A stretch of 64,000 nt of DNA, from contig NW_025946912.1 of NCBI RefSeq assembly GCF_000764305.2, positions 1 to 64,000 of the forward strand, written 5' to 3'. The stretch's first letter is position 1. The number at the start of each line of letters is the position of its first letter. This document shows positions 1 to 11,800 of this stretch, piece by piece. Below the pieces are notes generated by a model, which was not told where the DNA came from, searched no databases, and was given only the letters and a program-made list of their open reading frames with translations. Source of the stretch: Hyalella azteca. Its lineage: Eukaryota; Arthropoda; Malacostraca; Amphipoda; Hyalellidae. Position numbers and translations under genes: made by a program.

Positions 1-240
1 CGCTACGGCCCTACGGGTGCGGGTGGAAAGGCTAAAAATACGGGTGAGATTGTCTCACCGTCTCACGTGCACGGGTGAAGGTTTACCACGTGCAAGGGTG
101 ATTTTTGCTCGGCCACGGGTGGTTTTTGCCCAATTTTCCATACCGGCAGGCTGTGGCGGCTTAAGGGTGGCCTGTGCCCTGTGGCGCAGACTGGCGCTGT
201 GCCACTGTGCTGTGTGTCTGAGAGACTGAGTGTGATCAGT
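1..240. other. GC/CpG-rich segment with degenerate ACGGGTG repeats
   Basis: The first 240 bases are clearly richer in CG than the AT-rich sequence that follows, and they carry the word ACGGGTG or close variants at least five times with irregular spacing. This could be a promoter or first non-coding exon of RSBN1, whose first visible coding exon opens with a splice acceptor far downstream, or simply a degenerate minisatellite. No convincing ORF or splice donor was found. The promoter reading is a guess. Confidence 0.3.
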
Positions 241-2059
241 TTTGTTATTAGAGTACCTACTGAAAGTACTTGTTATTTGTTCACAATCTATAAAATGTGG
301 TCAAGTTTTCTAAAAATAGTTGGTGACACTGACAAAATTTTTTTTAGCTGTTCTTGAAAATTGTCTGGAAATATGTAATGCTATTGTGCTTGATTTTCTT
401 TTCTTGGATCTAAGGAATTTTTAAAATTCCATCAGCCAGCAAAATGTCAGGTTTAATTTTAAGTTCCTAATACTATTTCTAAAATTCTAATTACTGTTAA
501 CCCAGGTTTTCCCCTGACTGGAAATTGAAGGTAATGATCAGCTGTACTATAAAACGCAATTATCATGGAATTACATAGGAAATCAGTAGCATGGATTATG
601 GAATGCATACTAAGAGTAATTGAAACTTTTTAAAGAATTACTATATTTTCACAATTCAATATTTAAACAAATAACATCTCAAGTTAGACTTGAAAATTAT
701 TACGCTTTTCAGTGCCTAATTTTAAAGCCTAGGGAAGAAGCATAGTGACAAAGCAGAGAGTTTTTTAGACTCTCCCTCACTTTCATTTTTGAGTCCTATA
801 AGTAGACTAGTAAAGTATCATGGATACCAGCATTATCATACTTAAGAAATTGGTTTAAATCTTGAGTTATTGAGGAAATTAAAAATGAACTGATTCCAAA
901 AAAGCTCTGGTTTGCCAATATGGAAAGAAGTATACAAAAAGTGTATTAGTTTACTGAATCTATTGTACCATAGCTTCTTGGCCTTCTCCCAGTGAGCAGA
1001 GACATTGTGCACTCAGCAGTTGCCGTGTCCTATAATGAAAGCACATGAGCAGCTTAAACATGGTGCCATGATGGTGGCAATCCAATATATTGGCTCATCC
1101 ATTTTTAGATGCAACAAAAAATTAAAATTCTGTTCATATTTTGTAACTATAACTTTGTTTTTTAATATAATGGTTCACCATCACGAATTTATGGTCCATA
1201 GTTTCAAATTTGTTCAAGTACAACTACATTGATCTTATGCTGGCTCTCATATCTTCAATAATTTTGTTATGTTTTGGTATCAAGTTGATTTCATCCACTT
1301 TTGCACTGTGACTGTGTGCCGTAAATTATTTCACATGGGTCCTTTGTCACATCTGGTTAAGTTCTGGACATAGAAAATGTTAAGTAATTCATGATTGTCA
1401 ATTCACTTGGCAGGCCTGGCCACTACTTTGATTAGCCAGATTAGGGATTAGAAATCCGCATTTCATGTGTTGCAAACAAACAAAGGCCACGTACTAAAAT
1501 ACTACTATGAAATGGCAATGAATTTTGTAATTGATGATTAGCATAACAAAATTTAGACTTAGAAATTTTCATTTTGCTTCATTCCGTAAAATGCAGATTT
1601 TTATTTTATCACAAAATCAAAATGGTAGCTAGAGCAAAAAGGTTGTTCTCAAACTTCAATAATGGTTTCTTTCTCAAGAATATATTTATCGTGTTCTCCA
1701 CAAATGTTTTTGCCTTTTCAATCTTGAGCAGTGTCTGGGTAATTTACCTTTTAGCAAAAAATTGATTCTAGGCAGTTGTATGTACCCTGCAACAGAGCAA
1801 CACAAAATGTTTTGTATCAAAAACTGTTATTAGTACCATTTAATACCTTCTTATATCAATGTAATAGAAGCAAAATTGCGGTATATCCTAATTTATAATA
1901 ACTAATATACTTATACATATAATTGTTTTTTCAGGTACATAATTTTCATTGATGAAGAAAAGCTATCAAATTCCATTTTATTCTATAACCTAACTGTTGT
2001 GGTTCTAAAAGCAACGCAACAAAAGAATTGTAACATAGTCTGTTATGTAGGTATTCTAA
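241..2059. other. non-coding stretch, nothing recognised
   Basis: AT-rich sequence without a supported ORF, RNA gene or obvious repeat. It may be intron of RSBN1 if the transcript starts near the left edge. Confidence 0.5.
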
Positions 2060-2061
2060 TA

Positions 2062-2879
2062 CCGTAAAATGGGGTAACTTAGACCGGCGGGGTAACTTAG
2101 ACCACTTTTTGTTTTTTTTAACAAAAAATTTAAAGCCTGTCAGAGTACCCCCTCCAATTTTTTTTATTTTTTGGTTAAATAACTCCAGGTTTTTATGCAT
2201 TATAGTAGAACTCTTCTAGTTACATATGCAAATGACAAATTTTAGGAAAGTGTCATAGTTTGCAAATGGGGGGGCGCCGCCCCCAAATGAGGTAACTTAA
2301 ACCACCTAATGTCAGCCCTGACGGGGTAACATAGACTAGCTTGGAAGTTAATATAAATTACCATATATAACATATTTTATGTTTGACAGCCTATTTATTT
2401 TTTTTCTTCATGTTTGACTCTACAGAGTCTTATATATGGTAATTTTAACTTAATTTCCAAGCCAGTCAATATTACCCCATCAGGGCTGCCATTAGGTAGT
2501 CACATTTCCCTCATTATGGGGCGGCGCCCCCATTTGCAAACTATGACACTTTCCTCAAGTTTGTCATTTGCATATGTAACTAGAAGAGTTCTTTTACAAT
2601 GCACCAAAACCTGGAGTTATTTGGAGTTATTTTACCAAAAAATATAATTGATTTTACCACCCGGTCTAAGTTACCCCAAGAGCTGGGGTAACAAAGACCA
2701 TCACTTTTTTTAAATTACATAAAGACTATGAGAGGCAGGAGCCAGCAATTTATGGTGAGTGAAGCTAGAGTATAGACTATAGACCTGTATTTTGCATGTT
2801 TCAATTCAAGTTTAATTTAGCTAGTAAAAAAATGGCATCATTTATAAAAAAAAGTGGTCTAAGTTACCCCATTTTACGG
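2062..2879. mobile_element. TA-flanked foldback element (family A), about 818 bp
   Basis: The two ends are perfect inverted copies beginning CCGTAAAATGGGGTAACTTA and both are flanked by TA, as expected for a TA target-site duplication. The interior also folds on itself: the segment around 2208-2340 (with GGGGGCGCCGCCCCC) is repeated in inverse near 2450-2600, so most of the element can form one long hairpin. It encodes no transposase. A non-autonomous TIR element is the best reading. The superfamily is not recognised, although TA duplication fits Tc1/mariner-type or related elements. Confidence 0.75.
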
Positions 2880-2881
2880 TA

Positions 2882-4720
2882 ATATATGTATTTCTGTCTG
2901 ACACCAATGGATAAGGTCACAGTGTCCAGCATTGCAGTGGTGTTCATAACTTAACTATTTACCAAGTCTGCTTAACAGTTCAAAGGAATGGTTTTGACAC
3001 AAGAGATCCCATTCAGCACCATATTAGCCTATTGTCATTACCTTAGATTAGGTTTGTACCAATAATCTTGCTAACCTCTTCTGCTGCTACAATTGTTAAT
3101 AGTATCATTATTAAGTTTTTAACCATTCACAACAGTCATATCAGTTTGCTGATTTACTTTCCCTAATATAGGTATTAAAAATGAGGTCAATAAAAGTGCA
3201 TGTGTGCTAGCATGCTCTACTGCCATCCCGTTTTGACATGACCCATTCATTCCATTTGGAACCAATATTTATGAAATTAAATACACAGTTTTTAATGCCA
3301 ATTGCACTGTGGCAAGGATATTTTTTCATATTTTTCCTACTCCCAATTTAAATAGATTATGTTAGGTTCCACTCCTTTTACCATTTTAATTGAAAAAAAA
3401 AAATATTGCCACAGCTCAATGAGCATTTACATGTCTGTATTCTATTTCATATCTATTACAAATTATCATCTGTCTATTATAAATCATGTACATCTATAGC
3501 TTATGAATTGAGAAAAAAATTGTGCTGAAGTGACTACTTTGTGCCCTGCTAATGGGATGGCCCCGCACTTCTGTCCGACCATTTAATTTTGGGACAAATT
3601 TTTGGAATGAATTTTCATAGCAGGTCTAACAAGCATAAGTTAGTCATTTCAATCATGAAAAAGCTAAGAACAAAGCTATTTATTGACAATCCTTTTCTGT
3701 GAGCGCTGTCAGAATTCATTTAGATTTTAACTACGTAGCGCTATAAATGCTGATTTTTAGCATGTTTCATATGCATAAGTTTTTATAATAGAAACCAAGC
3801 TTTACCGTTTCAACAATAAAGCGATATATTCAAAACACACTACTGCAACCACTTAGGGCAATATATGTATCTATGACCTATGACCTATCGAACACCTTTA
3901 TGGCCGGGCTCATGGCGCTCCAAGTTTCAGTGAGCCTAAAATATCTCTAATTAATCAACGCAGCTTGATGAAAATTTGTACATGCATTCAGTAAGACATA
4001 ACAGTGATATTTAGGCAGTGATAATTTTTTCAATTTCACTTTCCTTTGTGAGTTAAGCAGTCCTAAATTTGCAGTGGCCTAATATATATACTATCCTTCT
4101 GCACAGGCTTTCCCATATTACTAGAAGAAGAATATGAAAGCAAAAAAATAATCACAACATAAACTTTACTGTTAGGTCCTATTGAACATGTAAGCAAAGT
4201 TTCATCAAGATCAGTTCTTTAATTTGGGAGATATTTTAGGTTTACTTAAACTTGTAGATCTGCTGCATATCAGGCCATAAATGAGTCCAAGAGGTATTTA
4301 TATCATATATATATATATATAAAAATAAAGCTGATATAAAATAAAAAGAAGTTAATTCTTACAACACTGAACACTTGCAGGAGTTTATTGTAAATGAATA
4401 TATTTGTTATTTATTGGGTCATAATTGGTATCAATTTGAAATAATTATGCATGCCTAGACTGATAGAAGTCATCTATCAGTCATCTGACATGCTAATAAA
4501 AATAAAAAATCCCCATAAGCGCCCTCAGTAGCGTATTTCCAATAAATAGAAATTATTTACTTGTGTAAAGATTGGTTCAAATTTAAAGAACTTATGTGGG
4601 GAAGTTATTCAAGTTCTTTAAAGAGCTTAGCCAGTGTGCAGAAAGCAAAGGGCAAAAAGAACTTGAACTTTCCCACATAAGGTCTTTTAATCTGAACCAA
4701 TCTGGACCTAAGTAAATAGG
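2882..4720. other. non-coding stretch, short AT repeat only
   Basis: No supported coding sequence. It contains a short (AT)n run near 4305-4320 and scattered poly-A/T. Around 4560-4700 there is an imperfect inverted pair (AAGAACTTATGTGGGGAAG against its complement). Confidence 0.5.
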
Positions 4721-6023
4721 TACTGTCAAACGGGATAAAAAGGGATGGTTTTGAGCATTTTTTGTTAATAACTTCTTACCATGAAACATTTCTGAAACAA
4801 GTTTAGGCTCATTTTATAGCTCTTTGCGAGGGCTATCCAATGGCATCTTCAAAAAATTCCATATACTATTCATAAGGTGCCAGACGCAAAATAAAACAGT
4901 CTCGATTTACCCCTGGGAACAGGGTAATCCAGGACACTTGCAATAAAAGTTAATTTTAAAACGTTTGAAGCATGCAGAGTGTACTCATTCATTACTAACA
5001 GTACTCTGGAGTCCTCCTATTTCGTTGTAGATGATGTACATGTAAAATAAATGACATTTTCTGTGATTTTTACTTGTTTTCCCTTTATTGATATGATATT
5101 ACCATATTCATTAATTACCGTATTATTTATGTGATATTACAGTATCCATGGACATGCCATTGAGCATTGACAATGACCTTGTCCACTGCAAGCTTCATAT
5201 CAGCAGCCATGTATCATTTCTTCTGTATCTGTAAGCTTACAGGATGGTTTGTAATTTTGCTCAATTTTAATTGAGTCAAGTGATTTCACTATAATGAAAA
5301 AGATCATGAAAAACATACCTGAAACAGAAAATAATGTTTTAGTGACAACCATCATATGTTTTGAAGAAATAAATCAAGTTTAGGTCAATTACTTTTCATT
5401 CTATGATGCCCAGTGAACAATTCTATATATAGCATTCTATGTACAATTTTGTGACAACCGATGATGCACTAATTTTTCAATAAGTGAATTTTTTTTTCCC
5501 GAGCGAGGTAAATGTAATCTAAATTCTTTGTTGTTAATAAATTTTTTTGTTAACTGGAGCCTTTGCTAACTGAGGTTCTACTGTAAATGCATTTTTAAGG
5601 GTGTCCCTAATTACCCTGGGGTTGTCCCTTTTTACCCCGTCGCGCGGAAATGGTTGCCATTTTTTTTTTTGAATGAGATAGGCAAAATCTGTCAATTACG
5701 TTTTCAAGCCGACACCTGGGTGCAACTATTATGTAAGTAAAATTTTTTAATATGGTGAATATTTTTTTTGCTCCAGACCTTAGCAGAGGTACTTTTCCAA
5801 AATCGCACTTTTCACAATTTTTTTCAGCAATTTTTTAAAGATAGTAAACGTTTGATTTCTTGACTAGCTTTATACATAATAGATAGTAAAAATGTTGAAG
5901 TTTACGCCACTATTTTTAGTTTTGCAATATTTTGATTAGTTTAGCTGCTACAACATTTCTACGAAATGTGGGATGCGCGTCCCGATTTACCCCGCCTGTC
6001 CCTTTTTACCTCGTTTGACGGTA
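4721..6023. mobile_element. TA-flanked TIR element (family B), copy 1
   Basis: The left end reads TACTGTCAAACGGGATAAAA and the right end is the inverse of TACCGTCAAACGAGGTAAAA, so the element is bounded by TA and inverted termini. The interior is closely similar to the copy at 7237-8544 (shared blocks such as ACCATGAAACATTTC and TTTACCCCGCC). No transposase ORF is visible. It is interpreted as a non-autonomous DNA transposon of about 1.3 kb. Confidence 0.7.
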
Positions 6024-6087
6024 TCTGTTATATATATAGAATATTGGCTTGACATCAGGAGGACAATAGGCCAGCAAAGAAACCTCA

Positions 6088-6808
6088 TGAAAACATACCT
6101 GAAATAGAAAGGAATGTTTTAGAAACTACCATCATATGTTTTGGAGAAATAGAAACAAATCATAGTTTAAGTTAATTACTTTTCATTCTATGATACCTGG
6201 TGCACAATTCTATGTATGACATTCTGTGCACAATTTGGTGATGATCAATGATGCATTACTTTTTGATAAGTGAAATTTTTTGCTGAGCAAAGGTAAATGT
6301 AATCAAAATTCTTTGTTGTTAATAATTTTTTTTGTTAACTGGAGCCTTTGCTAACTTAGGTTAAACTGTAAATGCTTTTTAAGGGGGGTCCCTTATTACC
6401 CCATCGAGATGAAATGGCTGCCATTTTTTCTGGAATGAGATAGGCAAATTCCATCAATCGTGTTTTAAAGCCAACACCTGTGTGCAACTTTTATGTAAGT
6501 AAAACTTTTTAATAAAGCAAATATTTTTTTAAACCACACCTTAGTAGAGGTACTTTTCAAAATTGCACTTCTCACACTTTTTTCAGCAATTTTTAGAGAT
6601 GGTAAATGTATGATTTCTTAATTTGCTTTATACATATTAGATACCGTAGTAAAAATGTTGAAATTTGCGCCACTATTTATTGGTTTGCATTATTGTGATT
6701 AGTTTAGCTGCTACAACATTTCTACGAAATGTGGGACACGTGTCCCGATTTACCCCGCCTGCCCCTTATTACCCCTTATGCCCCTGCCCCTTATTACCTG
6801 TTTGACAG
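6088..6808. mobile_element. Family B element, partial copy (right half)
   Basis: The sequence from about 6088 repeats the right half of the element at 4721-6023 and ends in the same terminus (TTTGACAG followed by TA). The left terminus is missing, so this is a truncated copy lying directly next to copy 1. Near its right end the TTACCCC motif is repeated several times. Confidence 0.65.
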
Positions 6809-7236
6809 TATGTATTTACTGTACTACGGTCAAGATCGGTTCTGATTTAAAGAACTTATTCTGGGAAGAGGTGCAAAAATCATACTTTAGCATGTTAATT
6901 GAAATTAAAGCAAACACAGAAATACCTTTCCACACTCGCACAATGGCATTGTGAATTGATGGTTTCATTTTTAATTCAGTTGAGATCGCTTTCAATTCAT
7001 AAACGATTTCGATTTAGTTTGATTGCTTTCCACTCATAAGAAGACTTATGAGTGGAAAATGTGCTGAAACATTGTATTGTAAGTTTTTTCTAAAAATGTT
7101 CCCACAAAGTGGGGGATTGATACATCAAATTGCAAACTAACATTTTACTCTCTACCTAATTGTGCAAATGAATCACTACATGTCTACAACTGATGCCATT
7201 GATTTTGCATATATTTGGAAGTAAATTTTTTTTGTA

Positions 7237-8544
7237 CTGTCGAACGGGGTAATAAGGGACAGTTTTGAGCATTTTTCATTAATAACTTCTCACCATGAAA
7301 CATTTCATAAACAAGTTTGAGCTCATTTTAAATCTCTTTGTGAGGGCTATCATATGGCATATCTGAAAAATTCGATACTACATATGCTATTCACAAGGTG
7401 CCAGATGCAAAATAAAAGCATCCTGAATATCCCCTGGAAACGAAGTAATCTGGGACATGTGAAATAAAACTGAATTTTACAATGTTTGAAGTGTGCAGTG
7501 TGTACTCATCTATTACTAACAGTATTCTAAAGTCTTCCTCATTCATTGTAGATGCTGCTGATGTAAAATAAATGACATATCCTGTAATTTTTACTTGTTT
7601 TTACTTTATTGATGTGATATTACCATATCCATGGACATGCCATTGAGCATTAACAACAACCTTGTCCACTGCAAGCTTCATACCAGCAGCCATATAGCAT
7701 TTCATTTGTATCTGTAAACTTACAGGATGGCTTGTAATTTTGCACCATTATAATTGGGTCAAGTGAATTCACTATAACAAAGAAAGATCGCAAAAACATG
7801 CGTACCTGAAACAGAAAGAAATATTTTAGTGACCAACATAATATTTTTTGGAGAAATAAATCATAGTTTAGGGTAATTACTTTTCATTCTATGTTGCCCG
7901 GTGCACTATTCTATCTATGACATTCTGTACACAATTTTGTGATGACCAATGATGCATTAATTTTTCATTAAGTGAAATTTATTTTGCTGAGTGAGGTAAA
8001 TATAATCAAAATTTTTGTTGTTCATTGATTTTTCTTGTTAACTGGAGCCTTTGCCAATCAAGGTTCTACTGTAAATGTGTGTTTAAAGGTGTCCCATATT
8101 ACCCCGTGGGGGGAGGGGTGTCCCTTATTACTCCATCTTGCAGAAGTGGCCACCATTTTTTTGGGATTGAGATACGCAAATTTTGTCAATCACACTTTTA
8201 AGCCAACACGGTCAACACCAGTGTGCAACTTTTATGTAAGGAAAACTTTTGAATGCGACATATTTTTTTTTCTACAAACCTCAGCATCTAGGTACTTTTA
8301 AAATCTCACTTTTCACACTTTTCTGCAGGGATTTTTTAGAGCTAGTAAATGTATGATTTCTTAACTTGCTTTATGCTGCATAGATAGTAAAAATGTTGAA
8401 CTTTAGGCCACTATTTTTAGTTTTGCAGTAGTTTGATTAGTTTTGCAGTAGTTTGATTAGTTTAGCTGCTGTACAACATTTCTACAAAATGTGGGACGAC
8501 TGTCCTGATTTATCCCGCCCGTCCCTTATTACCCTGTTAGACAG
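7237..8544. mobile_element. TA-flanked TIR element (family B), copy 2
   Basis: A full-length relative of the element at 4721-6023. It starts CTGTCGAACGGGGTAATAAG after TA and ends with the inverse terminus before TA at 8545-8546. It lies about 300 bases upstream of the first RSBN1 coding exon. No coding capacity for a transposase is visible. Confidence 0.7.
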
Positions 8545-8846
8545 TATTGTTGGAAAATGTTCATTTTATATATTTTTCAAATTTCTTTACGCAAAAGCTA
8601 GAGCACGCACATACATGCAGTTTGCTGCCTTAGACGTGCCTTTTCAGCAGCTGCAAAATGAGCCAAGAAACGGAGAAGCCAAAATTTTCTATTTTCAACC
8701 AAGATGCTCCCCTTTAAACAATTTTCTGAAAATCTGCCTAAAAGAAACATTAACAGAAAATATTACCTTCACTGTGTTCTGTATATTGTACAAAGCCTCA
8801 TGCTAAATGAATGTTCATTTTTTCCAGGACAAGATTTAGTGTGAGA

Positions 8847-11800
8847 ATGTCCAGCTCCCCTCAAGAAGGGGACTGTGAGGACCGGTCCTACACTCCTCCC
8901 CTGCCTCCCAACGACTGTGCTCTCAACCCTCATAAACCTCAACCTGTAGAAAATGATCAACCACAGGATTCCCAGAAGCCATCCAGTTATGAATCAAATT
9001 TCAATGATCTTGATGTAAATGTAGTCTTAACTCAGGACAGTTCTGCTTCACATAATATTGAAGAACCTTTGATAAACCACCTGCAAAAATATTCGTTGCT
9101 TTCAACATCTAAAGAGAATACAGTTGGCATCAGTGAGTCTGTTTCTGTATGTGATGACACTGCCCAAACAAACAGCATAGATGTTTTAGACAATAGTTTC
9201 TCTACTTCTGATGAAATTTTCAATTCAATAGAAGAAAACAATGACCAGAATTTTAAAGACAAACTTGAAAAATGCAAGCCACCTTTAGGTAATGGCTTGT
9301 CACCTTCAGAAAATGAAAGTGCGGTGCACCAACTTGGTGATGATGTGACGCCTAATCTTGGCACTTGGAGCTATCCTAGCCATGGTGCAGGGCTGAATGG
9401 AGACACTCAACCACAGTCAGAGTTGAGCTCAAATTTGAGCACCTCTGCGATGGGACTCCCTGACACAGGCTACATACAGACTCCTTTAGATGACCCTCGA
9501 TGCACCAAGGCCTTGGATACAGCAATGGCTGACTCTCCTGCATCGCCAACACCTTGCAGTGCAGATGATGCCCCTGATTCTACATTTCAGGGCTTTTCAC
9601 CCACTGAACATCCTCATGGGACTTCAGACTCTGCCCGCAACATTGACAGTGTTTATGCTAAAGACAGAGATATCTATAATGGCCCAACTGATGTACAATG
9701 TTCAAGGACCGAAGATTATTCTGATTCACCTGCTTCTCCTCCAACATTCCTTGCAACCAAGCTCCCATCTCCTCGGCAGCAATGTGAAGACGACCCATCC
9801 CTCATACCTCCCCTGCTCTCAGTATCGTGCAGAACAGAAGATGAGGCTGGGTTTGAGGAGTGCAGAGACAGCCATTCTCCTTGCACTCCACCTTTGCCTC
9901 CTACACAACCTCCACCTCTTCCTCCGCCTCCTCTAACTCCTCCACCTCTACCTCTTTCACCTCCACCTCCTCCTTTGTCTCCACCCCCATCTAGCAGGTC
10001 TTCCCCCAAATCCCCCACTCAAACGTTTCTTTCACCGCCAGCAGCGGGCGAAAATTTAACCAAACCTAAAATCTGTGATCCTCCTGATTCTGATGAGTTC
10101 CAGAATTACCCTGGATGTCCAAGCCCCAACACTAATTCTACATTTCAGCGTAATCTGGATGACAAAATGGCAAGCCTACTATCAAAGTTTACGGAAAAGA
10201 ATCAAAATGGTCCCAGTGAGGAGGATTCATTGCAAGCCTCATTGGAAGCAAAAGAATATGCCAACAAGACTTTAAATGCAAGCTCACCTCTTTCACCGGA
10301 CCGTCCATTTCTGCCGCCTGTGTTCACTTCTTTCTTGCCTTCAAGTGGAGAGATTTTTTCTGCGGGTAGAGCCAGCAGTGGCTTGCTGAATAACAGTCCA
10401 CCTTCTCCCTCGTCAACGTCAGACTCTTCAGACACCGATGATTCATTCACATACAGCAGAGTATCGTCTTCACAGACACATACAGCTGGGCACAGGGCTA
10501 AGAAAAAGAAAAGCTGGCGGAAGAGGAGTAAAAAGAGAACCGCGTCATCCCCATTCAATGAGGTGTCTATTGAGTGTCCCCCTTCTCCGACCCCGCAGTT
10601 TGGGTCCCCGGATTCTTCGCGGTCCCCTTCGCCTGCCCCGATGGCGAGAATGAGCGAGAAGAGGAAAATGCTTGATGGAACTACAGGCGACTTGCAGAGC
10701 AAGTGGCGGCGTAACGTCAACACCGTCCATGACGTCACGGAGAGTAGATCTGCTGCAGCTACTGCAGGGTCACTGCCTATACGGTTACAAGCTCCTCTGC
10801 CGTCATTGTGTATCAATACGTCCATTCCTCCACCTCTACCTCCCAACATCCCGCCACCTCCCATCCCTCCCCCACCTCCTCTTGCCATCACAGGAGCCCC
10901 CAGCCCCGCACATATATCGTCCACACACGACGGCTCCTTCCTGCCCTTACGAGTGGCTGACATACTCAGCCCCACGGGGTCGTGCCGCAGTGACATCATG
11001 AGCCCCACGAGAGGGGCTGACCTCATGAGCCCCATCATCCCTGTGCTGGGGGGCATGGTTACTAACTGCCGCCCCCCGGACGGCATGAGTCCGGTTGCCT
11101 CAGGCCGTGGCGACATAATGTCGCCTCCTCCTCAGTCGCCCCGCTACGGCAGCGTCATGTCACCGAGCCATACTCCCTCTGCCGCATATTTCCATTCACT
11201 GCCCTCTTCTTATAAGTTGAACTCTGCCCCAAACACCGGTGCTCCCCACGCCCCTTCTGGGGGGGATGGATCCAAGTACTCTGGTAGTGGCAATCACTCA
11301 TCACACTCGAGTCACCATCATCACCATCACCACCACAGGAGCAGCAGATCCAACACCAGTAGTAACAGCCGTCGAGCTCGGTCACCCATGGACCTACCTG
11401 TACCCAAATGGAACTTAGATCCTATTTATACTCGTCCCAAAGTTCAAGGTAAAACGCCTCCTCACCAAAAAGAGCGTCCTGGTAAAACTCCACCTTACCA
11501 GCGAGAGAACAGTGTAATAAAAGAGAAGGAAATTATCTTACAGCCTGTTGAGCCGCGTCGAATTACCATACCTCCTTCGGCCGAGAAACTCCGCCGCTAC
11601 AGCGAGGATAAGGAGCGCATCATGGACCGCGACAAGCGGCTCTCCATAGAGTCTTTGGACTCTCCCAAAAGCCGCGTTTTTGACGAGAACAGCAACGGTG
11701 GCAACTCTCGAACAGGTGTCCTAGAAAGGTCGAATTCCGCGAGCAGTCAAAGTTTAGTGAGTAAAATTGACTCGGAATCCGAGAGTGTAGCCATTGAAAC

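Noticed and set aside
10202..11116. 304-aa minus-strand ORF
   Set aside because: Lies wholly antisense to the RSBN1 giant exon; its Gly-rich and acidic composition is the mirror of the Pro/Ser-rich coding strand.
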